DNA of 64,000 bases from Variovorax beijingensis. Its GTDB lineage: Bacteria > Pseudomonadota > Gammaproteobacteria > Burkholderiales > Burkholderiaceae_C. The notes under the pieces are model-generated. The model was not told the DNA's origin. It searched no databases and saw only the letters and a program-made list of their open reading frames with translations. A program made the translations under genes and the position numbers. Positions 26,576 to 44,240 of this stretch are shown piece after piece; the stretch's first letter is position 1; each line of letters starts with the position of its first letter. The DNA lies in contig NZ_RXFQ01000002.1 in NCBI RefSeq assembly GCF_003951285.1, forward strand, positions 1 through 64,000, given 5' to 3'.

Positions 26576-26608
26576 CAGGGTGTCTCTCTTTTTGTAGTTC
26601 AAACGTCT
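26576..26608 (+). promoter_or_regulatory. Candidate ECF sigma promoter of TonB receptor gene
   Basis: CAGGGTGT (26576-26583), a 17-base spacer and AAACGTCT (26601-26608) lie about 95 bp before the receptor start, in the PvdA-receptor intergenic gap. A second copy with the same spacer is in front of the MbtH gene at 56865-56897 on the other strand. The CGTC in the -10 element is usual for ECF sigma promoters. Its use by one of the two local sigma factors is inference. Confidence 0.65.
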
Positions 26609-26702
26609 CATGTACGGAAGCGCCAGAACTGCGGGATCCGGCAGGCCTTGCGCTGAAACCCGAACACGTCGTTTTTTCACTGCTCCTGGAGTACCTCAAC
26701 CT

Positions 26703-28871
26703 ATGCGTCCCCTGCCCCGACCCCGCTTGCTGAGCGCCGCGCTTGCCTCGGCCTTCGGAACCGCCTGCACCCTCTGGGCGGCTCCCGCCTTCTCGCAGGA
26801 CAGCAACCTGCCGGCGGTGACCGTCACTGCCGATACGGAAGCGTCGGCCAAGGGCCATGTGAACGGCTACGTGGCCAAGCGCAGCGCCACCGGCACCAAG
26901 ACCGACACCCCGATCCTGGAAACCCCGCAGTCGATCTCGGTGGTCACGGCCGACCGCGTGGCCGCCATCGGCGCCACCACCGTGAAGGACGCGCTGGGCT
27001 ACACGCCCGGCGTGAGCACCACCGTCTTCGGCGCCGACTCGCGCTACGACTGGATCTCGATCCGCGGCTTCGACGGCTATGCGCCGGGCTTCTACCTGGA
27101 CGGCATGCCCCTGCGCAACAACGGCAACTGGGGCGTCTGGCAGATCGAGCCCTACGGCATGGAGCGCATCGAAGTGCTGCGCGGACCGGCCTCGGTGCTC
27201 TACGGCCAGGCCAGCCCCGGCGGCGTGGTCAACGTCGTGAGCAAGCGTCCCACCACCGAGCCGCTGCGCGAAGTGCAGCTGCAACTGGGCAGCAACCACC
27301 GCACCCAGATCGCCGCCGATTTTTCCGGCCCCATCGATGCCGAAGGCAAGCTCAGCTACCGCCTGACGGCCGTCGGCCGCGACAGCAAGCTGCCGGCCGC
27401 CAGCATGGACGACGACCGCTTCTACATCGCGCCCTCGCTCACCTGGCGCCCCTCGGCAGACACCACGCTCACGCTGCTGTCGCACTTCAACCGCGTGCGT
27501 GGCGGCGTGTACACGCGCGGGCGCCCGACGGTGGGCTCGCTCGTTCCGACGCGTTTCGGCAACTACATTCCCGACTCGCTCTTCGTGGGCGACCCCAACT
27601 TCAACCACTTCGACGTGGACCAGTGGATGGTCGGCTACGAGTTCGAGCACCGCTTCAACGACACCTTCACCGCGCGCCAGAACCTGCGCTACGGCCGGCT
27701 CGACGTCGACTACGGCGCCGTGCAGGGCCGCACGATCGTGCCGCTCAACAGCAACGTCTCCGATCCGCGCAACTACCAGATGCTGCGCCGGAGCATCTCG
27801 GGCAGCCGCGAGAGCGTCTCGACCTTCACGCTGGACAACCAGCTCGAAGCCAACTTCGTCTCGGGCGACTGGAAGCACAAGGTGCTGATCGGCCTGGACC
27901 ACCAGCGCACCGGCATCGAGCAGGCCAGCTACAGCGGCGGCAGCGCGCCAAGCATCAACATCTACGCGCCCGTGTACGGCGGTCCGTTCTTCGTGCCTGC
28001 GCCCTATGTGGACGCCAACACCCGCCTGACGCAGACCGGCCTGTACATCCAGGACCAGATCAAGTGGGGCGAGCGCTGGAGCCTCACGCTCGGCGGCCGC
28101 TACGACCGCGCCTCCACGATCATCCACAGCAACCTGGACGGCACGCGCAGCGACATCCCCGAGCACAAGTTCACCAAGCGCGGCGGCCTGGTCTACACCT
28201 TCCCGAGCGGCTGGGCGCCCTACCTGAGCTACTCCGAATCGTTCTCGCCCTCGGCGCGCCTGAACCCGGACACCAAGAGCCCGTTCAAGCCCGAGACCGG
28301 CCGCCAGTACGAAGCCGGCGTGCGCTACCAGCCCGTGGGCACCACCGACAGCTACAGCGCCGCCATCTTCGACCTGCGCCGCCAGAACTACATCACCGCC
28401 GACGCCAACTTCCGCCCGCGCCAGACCGGCGAGGTGCTGGTACGCGGCCTGGAACTCGAAGCGGCCTTCCAGCCCGTCAAGCGCATGAACGTGACGGTGT
28501 CCTACGCCTACACGCCCAAGGTCGAGATCACGGCCAGCAGCACGCCGAGCGAAATCGGCACGCCGCTGCTCGCGGTGTCCAAGCACCGCGCCGCGCTCTG
28601 GGCGGACTACCGCTTCGACAACGGCTTCAAGGTCGGCCTGGGCGCGCGCTTCAACGGCTCGAACCGCGGCGACCTGAACAAGGCGCCGATCCAGGTGCCT
28701 TCGTACACCGTGTTCGACGCAATGATCGGCTACGACATCGACCGCTGGAGCCTTGCGCTGAACGTGCGCAACCTGGCCGACAAGACCTACTTCGCGAACT
28801 GCGACCAGTACGGCAACTGCTACTACGGGGACCAGCGCAAGGTCACGGCCACGGCCACCTACCGCTGGTAA
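26703..28871 (+). CDS. TonB-dependent ferric-siderophore receptor (FhuE/FpvA-like without STN)
   Basis: 722 residues with a signal peptide ending near PAFSQ. The TonB box LPAVTVTA is followed by the plug domain (TPQSISVVTADRV, DWISIRGFDG, RIEVLRGPASVLYGQASPGGVVNVVSKRP) and a barrel whose last residue is Trp (YRW). The plug begins directly after the TonB box; there is no N-terminal STN domain, so the protein is not a FecA/FpvA-type transducer. It resembles ferric hydroxamate and ferrichrome-type receptors and should import the ferric lipopeptide siderophore. The ATG at 26703 gives the signal peptide. An ECF-type promoter lies upstream. A strong terminator follows the stop. Confidence 0.9.
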   Translation: MRPLPRPRLLSAALASAFGTACTLWAAPAFSQDSNLPAVTVTADTEASAKGHVNGYVAKRSATGTKTDTPILETPQSISVVTADRVAAIGATTVKDALGYTPGVSTTVFGADSRYDWISIRGFDGYAPGFYLDGMPLRNNGNWGVWQIEPYGMERIEVLRGPASVLYGQASPGGVVNVVSKRPTTEPLREVQLQLGSNHRTQIAADFSGPIDAEGKLSYRLTAVGRDSKLPAASMDDDRFYIAPSLTWRPSADTTLTLLSHFNRVRGGVYTRGRPTVGSLVPTRFGNYIPDSLFVGDPNFNHFDVDQWMVGYEFEHRFNDTFTARQNLRYGRLDVDYGAVQGRTIVPLNSNVSDPRNYQMLRRSISGSRESVSTFTLDNQLEANFVSGDWKHKVLIGLDHQRTGIEQASYSGGSAPSINIYAPVYGGPFFVPAPYVDANTRLTQTGLYIQDQIKWGERWSLTLGGRYDRASTIIHSNLDGTRSDIPEHKFTKRGGLVYTFPSGWAPYLSYSESFSPSARLNPDTKSPFKPETGRQYEAGVRYQPVGTTDSYSAAIFDLRRQNYITADANFRPRQTGEVLVRGLELEAAFQPVKRMNVTVSYAYTPKVEITASSTPSEIGTPLLAVSKHRAALWADYRFDNGFKVGLGARFNGSNRGDLNKAPIQVPSYTVFDAMIGYDIDRWSLALNVRNLADKTYFANCDQYGNCYYGDQRKVTATATYRW

Positions 28872-28897
28872 GCCGCGCGGCAGGCCTCCAAAGGCAC

Positions 28898-28931
28898 AAG
28901 GGGACGCAGCTGGCGCTGCGCCCCCTTTTTT
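28898..28931 (+). terminator. Rho-independent terminator after receptor gene
   Basis: AAGGGGACGCAGC, loop TGGC, GCTGCG-CCCCC and a run of six T (28926-28931) form a strong hairpin with one bulged A. It terminates the plus-strand receptor transcript. It sits between the receptor stop and the stop of the last NRPS gene on the minus strand. The T run exists only in the plus-strand direction. Confidence 0.85.
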
Positions 28932-28948
28932 GCGTGCTTTCTTCCGGC

Positions 28949-33018
<4,070 letters not shown>

Positions 33019-33022
<4 letters not shown>

Positions 33023-36000
33023 AGGTCTTCCATCTCCAGTTCGCCCAGGAGGGCATCGATGCGGCCGATGCCGCGGTCTTCAGAGACCGTGGCGCCCGCC
33101 GGCAGTTCAGTGACCGCGGCCGAAACGGCGGCGGCGAACGCCATCAGCGAGGGTTGCTCGAACACCGAGCGCAGCGGCAGCTCGATGCCGAAGCGCCGTT
33201 TGGCACCCGACACCAGTTGCACCGCCAGCAGCGAATGGCCGCCGAGCTCGAAGAAGTTGTCGTGGCGCCCCACGCGCTCCACGCCCAGCACCTCGGACCA
33301 GATCGCCGCGAGCGCGGTCTCGACCTCGCCCTGCGGCTCGGCAAAGGCCGTGTTGCTCGCAAACTCCGGATCGGGCAGCGCCTTGCGGTCGACCTTGCCG
33401 TTCGCGTTGAGCGGCACCGCGTCGAGCCGCACGATGGCCGAGGGCACCATGTAGTCGGGCAGGTGCTGCGAGAGCCGTTCGCGCAGCACCGCGGCGTCCA
33501 CCTCCCGGCCGGCCCGCGGCGACACATACGCGACGAGCCGCGCACCCGCCGGGCCGTCCTTGGCCAGGACCACCGCTTCGCGCACCTCGGGCTGCGCCTG
33601 CAGCTGCGCCTCGATCTCGCCGAGTTCGATGCGAAAGCCCCGGATCTTCACCTGGTGGTCGATGCGCCCCAGGTAGTCGAGCTGGCCGTCGGCGCGCCAG
33701 CGCACGAGGTCACCGGTGCGGTACAGCCGGCTGCCCGGCTCGCCGAAGGGTGCGGCGATGAAGCGCTCCGAACTCAGGCCGGCACGGTTGAGATAGCCGC
33801 GCGCCAGGCCTGCGCCGGACACGTGCAGCTCGCCCGGCACGCCCACGGGCAGCGGGTTGAGGTCGCTGTCCAGCACCCAAAGGCCGAGGTCCGGGATGCA
33901 CACGCCCACGGGGCTGCGCTTCTCGTCGAGGTCGGCGCGCACGATGGGCCGGTAGGTCACGTGCACCGTCGTCTCGGTGATGCCGTACATGTTCACCAGC
34001 TGCGGCTGCGCATCGCCGAAGCGATCGATCCAGGGCCGCAGGCTCTCGGGCTCCAGCGCCTCGCCGCCGAAGATCACGCAGCGCAGCGCAAGGCGTTCGC
34101 CGTCATCCAGCGCCGGGCTGTGGATCAGCTGGCGGAAGGCCGATGGCGTCTGGTTCAGCACGGTCACGCGCTGTGCGCGCAGCAACGCCGCGAAGTCGTC
34201 GGGCGAGCGGCTCACCCAGTACGGCACGATCACCAGCTTGCCGCCGGTGCACAGCGCACCGAAGATTTCCCACACCGAGAAGTCGAAGGCGTAGGAATGG
34301 AAATTCGTCCAAACATCCTGCGGGCCGAAGCGGAACCAGTCGCCGGTGGCATCCAGCAGGCGCGCCACGTTGCGGTGCGTGAGCTGCGCGCCCTTGGGAC
34401 GGCCGGTCGATCCCGAGGTGTAGATCACGTAGACGAGGTGGTCGGCGTGCACCGCCACATCAGGCGCGTGCGCCGGCTCGCCGCGCAGGTCGAGCGCGTC
34501 GAGCTCCAGCACCTGCAGGGCATCGCCCACCGGGAGCTTCGCCTTCACATGGCTTTGCGTGAGCAGCAGGCGGATCGCGCTGTCCTCGATCATGTAGGCC
34601 AGCCGGTCGGCGGGGTACTCGGGGTCCAGCGGCACATAGGCGCCGCCGGCCTTCAGGATCGCGAGCAGGCCCACCACCATGCCGATGGAACGCTCGACCG
34701 CGATGCCGACTTTCACCTCGGGCTTCACGCCGAGCGCGACCAGCCGATGCGCCAGGCGGTTGGCGCGGGCGTCGAGCTCGCCATAGCCGAGCGTCTCGTC
34801 GCCGAGCACGAGCGCGATGGCTTGCGGGTTCGCCTGGGCCTGGCGCTCGATCCAGCGGTGCACGGGCTCGGCATCGCCCCTTGTATTGCGCATGGCTTTG
34901 CCCGGTGGCGGCAGCTTGTCCGCGAGCCCCACGTCCCCCAGCTGCGCGTCCGGCGCGTGGGCCAGCAGGCCGAGCAGCCTGTCCATGTGCGCGGCCAGCC
35001 CGTCCACCGCCGCTTCGTCGAGCTGGCTGCGCGCATGGCTGTAGCTCAGCGCCAGCGTGTCGGCCTGGTGCACGGAAAGGGTCAGCGGATAGTTCGTTTC
35101 TTCGCGGTTGCGCACCTCGCCGAAGCGCAGGCCGCCGGGTGCCTGCTGCTTCAGCGCCTGGTCGAGCGGATAGTTCTCGAACACCACCAGGCTGTCGAAC
35201 AGGTCCTGCCCGCCCTGCCCGGCCCAGCGCTGGACTTCGTAGAGCGGCGTGTGCTCGTGGTCCTGCGCCGCGAGGTTGCGCGCCTGCAGCGCCCGCAGCC
35301 AATCGCCCACGCGCTGGTCCGGCTGCAGCGTGGCGATCACCGGCAGCGTGTTGATGAACAGGCCCAGCATCTGCTGCGCGCCGGGAAGATCCACCGGCCG
35401 GCCCGCCACGGTGGCACCGAAGCTCACGGTCTGCTGCCCCGTGTGACGCGCCAGCAGCAGCGCCCATGCAGCCTGCACCAGCGTGTTGAGGGTCACGCGT
35501 TCGCGCCGGACCGCTTCGAGCAGCGCGCGCGTGCGCGGCGCGTCGATCTCGTGGCGGTGCATGCCGTGCCCGCCCTGTTCAACCGCTGGCTTGGGCAAGG
35601 TGTTGGCCAGCCAGGTGGGGCCTTCGAGGCGGGCGAGTTCCTGGCGCCAGTGGCGCTCGTCGGCAGCGCCGTCGCGCCCTTGCAGCCACGCGATGTAGTC
35701 GGCATAGCGGCCAGCGGGGGCCGCGGGTGCTTCGCCGGCATAGTGCCGCAGCACCTCGCCCATGAGCTGCGACGTGCTCCAGCCGTCGAGCAGCAGGTGG
35801 TGCATGGTCCAGACGAAGTGGTACCGGTCATCGCGAACGCGCACCAGCACGAGCCGCATCAGCGGCGGCCGTGCGAGGTCGAAGCCCTGCGCAAGCTGCT
35901 CGCCGGCCAGCGCGTCCAGGGCCTCGGGCGCGTCGGCGCGCTCCCGCCAGTCGTGTTCGGCCAGCGGCACCTCGACCTGCCTTGCCACCCATTGCCACGC

Positions 36001-39000
36001 GCGCTCTCCCTGGACGAACCCGGTGCGCAGCACCTCGTGCCGCTCGAGCACCGCGTGCCAAGCCGCCTTGAAACGTTCGGCATCGAGCCCATCGATGTCC
36101 ACGCGCAACTGGTTCAGGTAAGCGCTGCCGCCGGGCGCAAGCAGGCTGTGGAACAGCATGCCGGCCTGCATCGGGGAGAGCGGGTACAGGTCCGCAAGGT
36201 TCGCCACCGGCAGTGCCAGCGCGTCGAGCTGCGGCTGGTCGATGGCGGCCAGCGGAAAGTCGGCAGGTGTCACCCCTTCGGCATCGCCAGTGCAATGCCG
36301 CACCAGCGCTTCGAGTTCCTCGCGGAAGCGCTGCATCCAGCCCTCGACCGCGTCGCGGTCGTGGCGTGCGCGGCTGTAGCTTGCGCGCAGCGAGAGCTCG
36401 CCGCCGTAGACCTGGCCGTTGATCGAGAACTCGTGCGTGAGCGGCGCGCCGCCATCCACCGGCGCGCCGCTGGGCTCCTGCGCGAGGCTCCATTGCGCCT
36501 GCGCATCGGCACCGCTGTTGTCGAACTGGCCAAGGTAGTTGAAGACCACCTGCGCCCTGGGCAGTGCGCGCATCGCCTGCTGCTGCGCGGCATCGCCCAG
36601 GTGCTTGAAGACGCCATGCCCCACGCCCTTGCGCGGAACGCGGCGCAGGTCTTCTTTCACGCGCTTGAGTGCCTCGCCTTGCGCGCCGAGCGGATCGAGC
36701 GCCACCGGGAACAGCGCAGTGAACCAGCCGACGGTGCGCGACAGGTCGATGTGCGCGAACAGGTCTTCGCGGCCATGGCCTTCCAGATCGACCAGCAGCC
36801 TGTCGTGCCCGCTCCAGCCGCACAGCGCGCGGCCCAGCGCCGTCAGCAACAGGTCGTTGGCCTGTGTGCGGTAGGCCGCGGGCGCATCCTTCAGGAACGC
36901 CTCCGTGGTGGCCTGGTCGAGCCGCAACTCGACGCTCTCCTGGTCGGCCGCGGTGTTCGATCCATGCGGACGCATGCATGGCAGCGCGGCCGGCACGTCG
37001 GCCAGCGCCTGCCAGTGGGCGAGCTCGTCGCCATGGGCCTGGGCATAGCCCTGCAAGGCAACGGCCCAGTCCTTGCAGCTGCTGCTCGTGGCAGGCAGCG
37101 CGACGGGCTGGCCCGCGAGGCTCTGCCGGTATGCGGCCTGCAGGTCTTCGAGCAGGATGCGCCACGACACGCCATCGACCACCAGGTGGTGAACGACCAG
37201 CAGCAGCCGCGAGTCGCCGTCCGGCAGCTCGATGGCGAGCGCACGGACCAGCGGGCCGCGCGCAAGGTCCAGGCTGCGCTGCGCCTCTTCGCACAGCGGC
37301 GCCAACTGGGCCGCATCCGCCGCGCGCCGCACCCACACCAGCTCCGCGAGCTGGTCTTCGGGCACGCTCCCGAAGGCCTCGTAGGACTGGTGCCACAGCC
37401 CGCCGGCGTCCTGCCGGTAGCGCAGGCGCAGGCTGTCGTGCTGCTGCACCACCGCGCGCAGCGCCTGCCTGAAGGCCGGCAATTGCAGCGGTTCGCGGTT
37501 CTTCAGCAGCACCGCCTGGTTCCAGTGTGCGCGCACCGGCATGTTCATCCCGAAGAACTCATGCTGGAACGGCAGCAGCGGCGCTTCACCCTGCACGTCG
37601 CCCACCGTGGCACGCAACGCATCGACCACCACTGCGACGGCCGCGAGCTGCGCCACCGTCTGCCGCTCGAAGACCTGCCTGGGTGCGACCTTCCAGCCCG
37701 CCAGGCGCAGGCGCGCCACGATCTGCAGGCTCAGGATCGAATCGCCGCCGAGCTCGAAGAAGTTGTCGCCGCGGCCCACGCGCGCGAGACCCAGCACATC
37801 GGCCCATACCGCCGCAATGGCCTCTTCGGCCGCACCCTGCGGCGGCTCGAAAGCCTGGCCGTGCTCGGCGGCCGGCTCCGGCAGCGCCTTGCGGTCGACC
37901 TTGCCGCTCGGGGCGAGCGGCAGCGCATCGACCACCACCAGCGTACCGGGGACCATGTAGTCGGGCAGCGCGCGGGCGAGCCGCTCCTTCAGCACGGCCG
38001 CATCGGCGAGCCGGCCGGCCTGCGGCGACACATAGCCCACCAGCCGCGCACCGCCCGGCCCGGGCCTTGCGACCACCACGGCTTCGCGCACTTCGGGCTG
38101 GGCCAGCAGCTGCGCCTCGATCTCGCCGAGCTCGATGCGAAAGCCCCGGATCTTCACCTGGTGGTCGATGCGCCCCAGGTATTCGAGCTGCCCGTCGTCG
38201 CGCCATCGCACCCAGTCGCCGGTGCGGTAGAGGCGCCCGCCTTCGGCATCGAAGGGGTCCGCCACGAAGCGCTCGGCCGTGAGCGGCGCGCGGTGCAGGT
38301 AGCCGCGCGCCAGGCCCTCGCCACCGAGGCAGAGCTCGCCGGCCACGTTGCGCGGCACCAGGTTCAGGTCCGCGTCGAGCACGTAGGCGCTGCGGTTGCC
38401 CACGGGTCGGCCGATGGGCGCATAGCCTTCGGAGAAGCTGGCGGTGCTCTCGACCTTCCACAGCATCGGCGTGACAACCGCCTCGGTCGGGCCGTAGCCG
38501 TTGATCAGCAGTGCGGGCTTCAGGTGCCGGCACACGGCGTCGAAGCCTTCGCGCGACATCGCCTCGCCGCCGAAGGAGTACAGGTGCACCGGCGGGCAGC
38601 GGCCGGTGTCGCGCGCCCAGTTGGCCAGCTGCCGCAGGTAGGCCGGCGGGAAGCCGGCGTTGGTCACGCCGTGGCGCTGCATGGCGTCGAGCGTCTGCTC
38701 GGCGCTCCAGAGCGAGCCATCGCGCAAGAGCAGCGAGGCGCCGCAGCACAGCGCGGTGAAGAGGCGCTCGTGCGCCCCGTCGAACGAGAACGACAGGAAG
38801 TGCAGCTCACGCGACTGGGGCCCCATCTCGTAGAGCACCGCGGTCTCGACGCAGTGCGCGGCGAACGGGCCGTGCGACACCATCACGCCCTTGGGCATGC
38901 CGGTCGAGCCCGAGGTGTAGATGATGTAGGCGAGATTGCCCGCATGCACGGGTACGTGGGGTGCGTCGTCGGGCTCGCCGCCCAGGTCGGGGGTGTCCAG

Positions 39001-40898
39001 CTGCAGCACGCGCAGGCCGTCCCGCAGCGGCAGGCCTGCCATCACATGGCTTTGCGTGAGGAGCAGCGCAATGCCGCTGTCCTCCACCATGTAGGCCAGG
39101 CGGTCGGCGGGGTACTCCGGATCGAGCGGCACATAGGCACCGCCGGCCTTCAGGATGCCGAGCAGGCCGACCACGATATCGAGCGAACGCTCCACCGCGA
39201 TGCCGACGCGCGTCTCGGGTTTCACGCCCATCGCGACCAGCCGGTGCGCCAGGCGATTGGCGCGGCGGTCGAGTTCGCCGTAGCTCAGCACCTCGTCGCC
39301 GAAGAGCAGCGCGGGCGCATCCGGGTGCGCCTTCGCGTGCCGGGCCATCAGGTGGTGCACGGGCTCGGTGCTGTCATCACCGGAATCGTTCACGCCCCAT
39401 GTCGCGAGCCGTTCCCTTTCGCCCGCGGTGAGCAGGGCGATGTCTCCCACCGCCTGTTCGGGCCGTTCGGCGAGCGCGCGCAGCACGCCCAGGTAGTGCG
39501 CGGCCATGCGGGCGATGCTCTCGGGGTCGAACAGTTCCTGCGCCACATGGAAACTCGCTTGAACGTGGCCTTGCGCGTCTTCGACGGTGCTCAGGGTCAG
39601 CTCGAACTGGGCCGTCTGCGTGCCGATCTCGTAGTCCTGCAGCGTGAGGCCGGGCAGCTTGGCGAGCGCAGCCTGGTCGCGGCGCTGGTGGTTGAACATC
39701 ACCTGGAACAGCGGCGCCGTGCCCAGGCTGCGTTCGGGCTGCAGGGCTTCGACCAGCTGCTCGAACGGCAGGTCCTGGTGGGCCTGCGCGCCGAGTGCCG
39801 CCTCGCGGGTTTGCTGCAGTGCCTGCCGCAGGCTGGTGCGGCTGCCCAGCACATTGCGCAGCACCTGCGTGTTGACGAAGAAGCCGATGACGCGCTCCGA
39901 CTCCACCCGGTGCCGGTTGGCCACGGGCACGCCGACGCGGATGTCCTGCTGCGCGGTGTAGCGGTGGAGCAGCACCTGCAGCGCGGTGAGCAACACCATG
40001 AAGAGCGTGCTGCCCTCGGCCTGCGCGCGCCGGTGGAGCGCATCGACAACAGGCTGCGGCAACGCCATCTCGTGGCGGGCGACGCGGTACTTGCCGTCGC
40101 TGCGCCGCGCGTGGTCCGTGGGCAGTTGCAGCACCGGGTGCTCGGCGCCCAGTTGGGCCTTCCAGTAGTCGAGCTGGCGCTCCTTCTCGCCGGCCTCGAG
40201 CCAATGGCGCTGCCAGAGCGCGTAGTCGGCGTACTGGACCGGCAGGGGCGCGAGCCGCGGTGCCTGCCCGGCTGCGCGCGCACGGTATTGCAAGGCGAAT
40301 TCATCGACCAGGATCTGCATCGACCAGCCGTCCGACACGATGTGATGCATCACCACGACCAGCAGGTGTTCGTCGGCGGCCAGGCGGATGAGCGCCACGC
40401 GCAGCAGCGGACCGACCGTGAGATCGAACGGCGTTTCGGCCAGGCGCACGGCCGCTTCCCGCGCGCGGGCCTCGCGCACTTCAGCATCGATGCCCGAGAG
40501 ATCGGTGAACGGAATCTCCAGCGCCATGGCCTGGCGAATGAGTTGTTCGACATGGCCCTCGGCATCTGCCTGGAACACCGTGCGCAGCGACTCGTGGCGT
40601 TCGAGCAAGGCGTCGAAGCTGGCCTGCAGGGCCTGCACATCGAGCAGGCCCTTGAGCTTCAGCCCGCCCGAGATGTGGTACGCCGAACTGCCGGGCTCCA
40701 GCTGCCACAGAAACCATTGGCGCAGCTGCGCATACGAGGCGGGGCACCGTGCCTGCGCCGCCGCATCGCGCGCGAGGATCGGGAACTGCCCGATGGCCAG
40801 GCCCTCCGCGCGGATCTTCTGGTAGACCGCGCGGCGCTGCGCCGGATTGAGGCCCGAGAAGCGCTTGCCGATGTGAAGGTGGGTTGCCGTGATTTCCA

Positions 40899-40899
<1 letters not shown>
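33019..40899 (-). CDS. NRPS, two modules C-A(hOrn)-T-E-C-A(Thr)-T
   Basis: 2,626 residues. Order from the N-terminus: C (HHIVSDGWS near 185), A ([11 protein letters not shown] near 665, pocket D-G-E-G-S-G-G-V-T-K), T ([10 protein letters not shown] near 1051), E ([10 protein letters not shown] near 1240, then [12 protein letters not shown] and [10 protein letters not shown]), C (HHLLLDGWS near 1698, with [18 protein letters not shown]-amino-acid-accepting type), A ([11 protein letters not shown] near 2160, pocket D-F-W-N-I-G-M-V-H-K, the Thr code) and T (LGGHSLLAV near 2553). The DGE--GGVTK pocket resembles codes reported for hydroxyornithine units in siderophores. So it adds D-configured N-acyl-hydroxyornithine and then Thr. 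A TTG precedes the ATG at 40899; TGATG couples it to the preceding gene. Confidence 0.9.
33604..33684. repeat. Inter-module repeat, copy 1 (A8 region of Thr module)
   Basis: 81 bp encoding the core of adenylation motif A8 and the linker into the carrier domain ([10 protein letters not shown] side). It is identical to 38110-38190 except for two bases. A slightly more diverged version lies near 49398-49470. This is more alike than the surrounding A-domain sequence and would be a natural crossover point between modules. Confidence 0.75.
38110..38190. repeat. Inter-module repeat, copy 2 (A8 region of hydroxyornithine module)
   Basis: Second copy of the 81-bp stretch at 33604-33684, 4.5 kb away in the same gene and in the same orientation. 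Only two single-base differences were seen by eye. Both encode the [12 protein letters not shown] segment that closes the adenylation domain. Confidence 0.75.

Positions 40900-44236
<3,337 letters not shown>

Positions 44237-44240
<4 letters not shown>

Noticed and set aside
26703-28871. Receptor considered as a FecA/FpvA-type signal transducer
   Set aside because: The distance between signal peptide and TonB box leaves no room for an STN domain.
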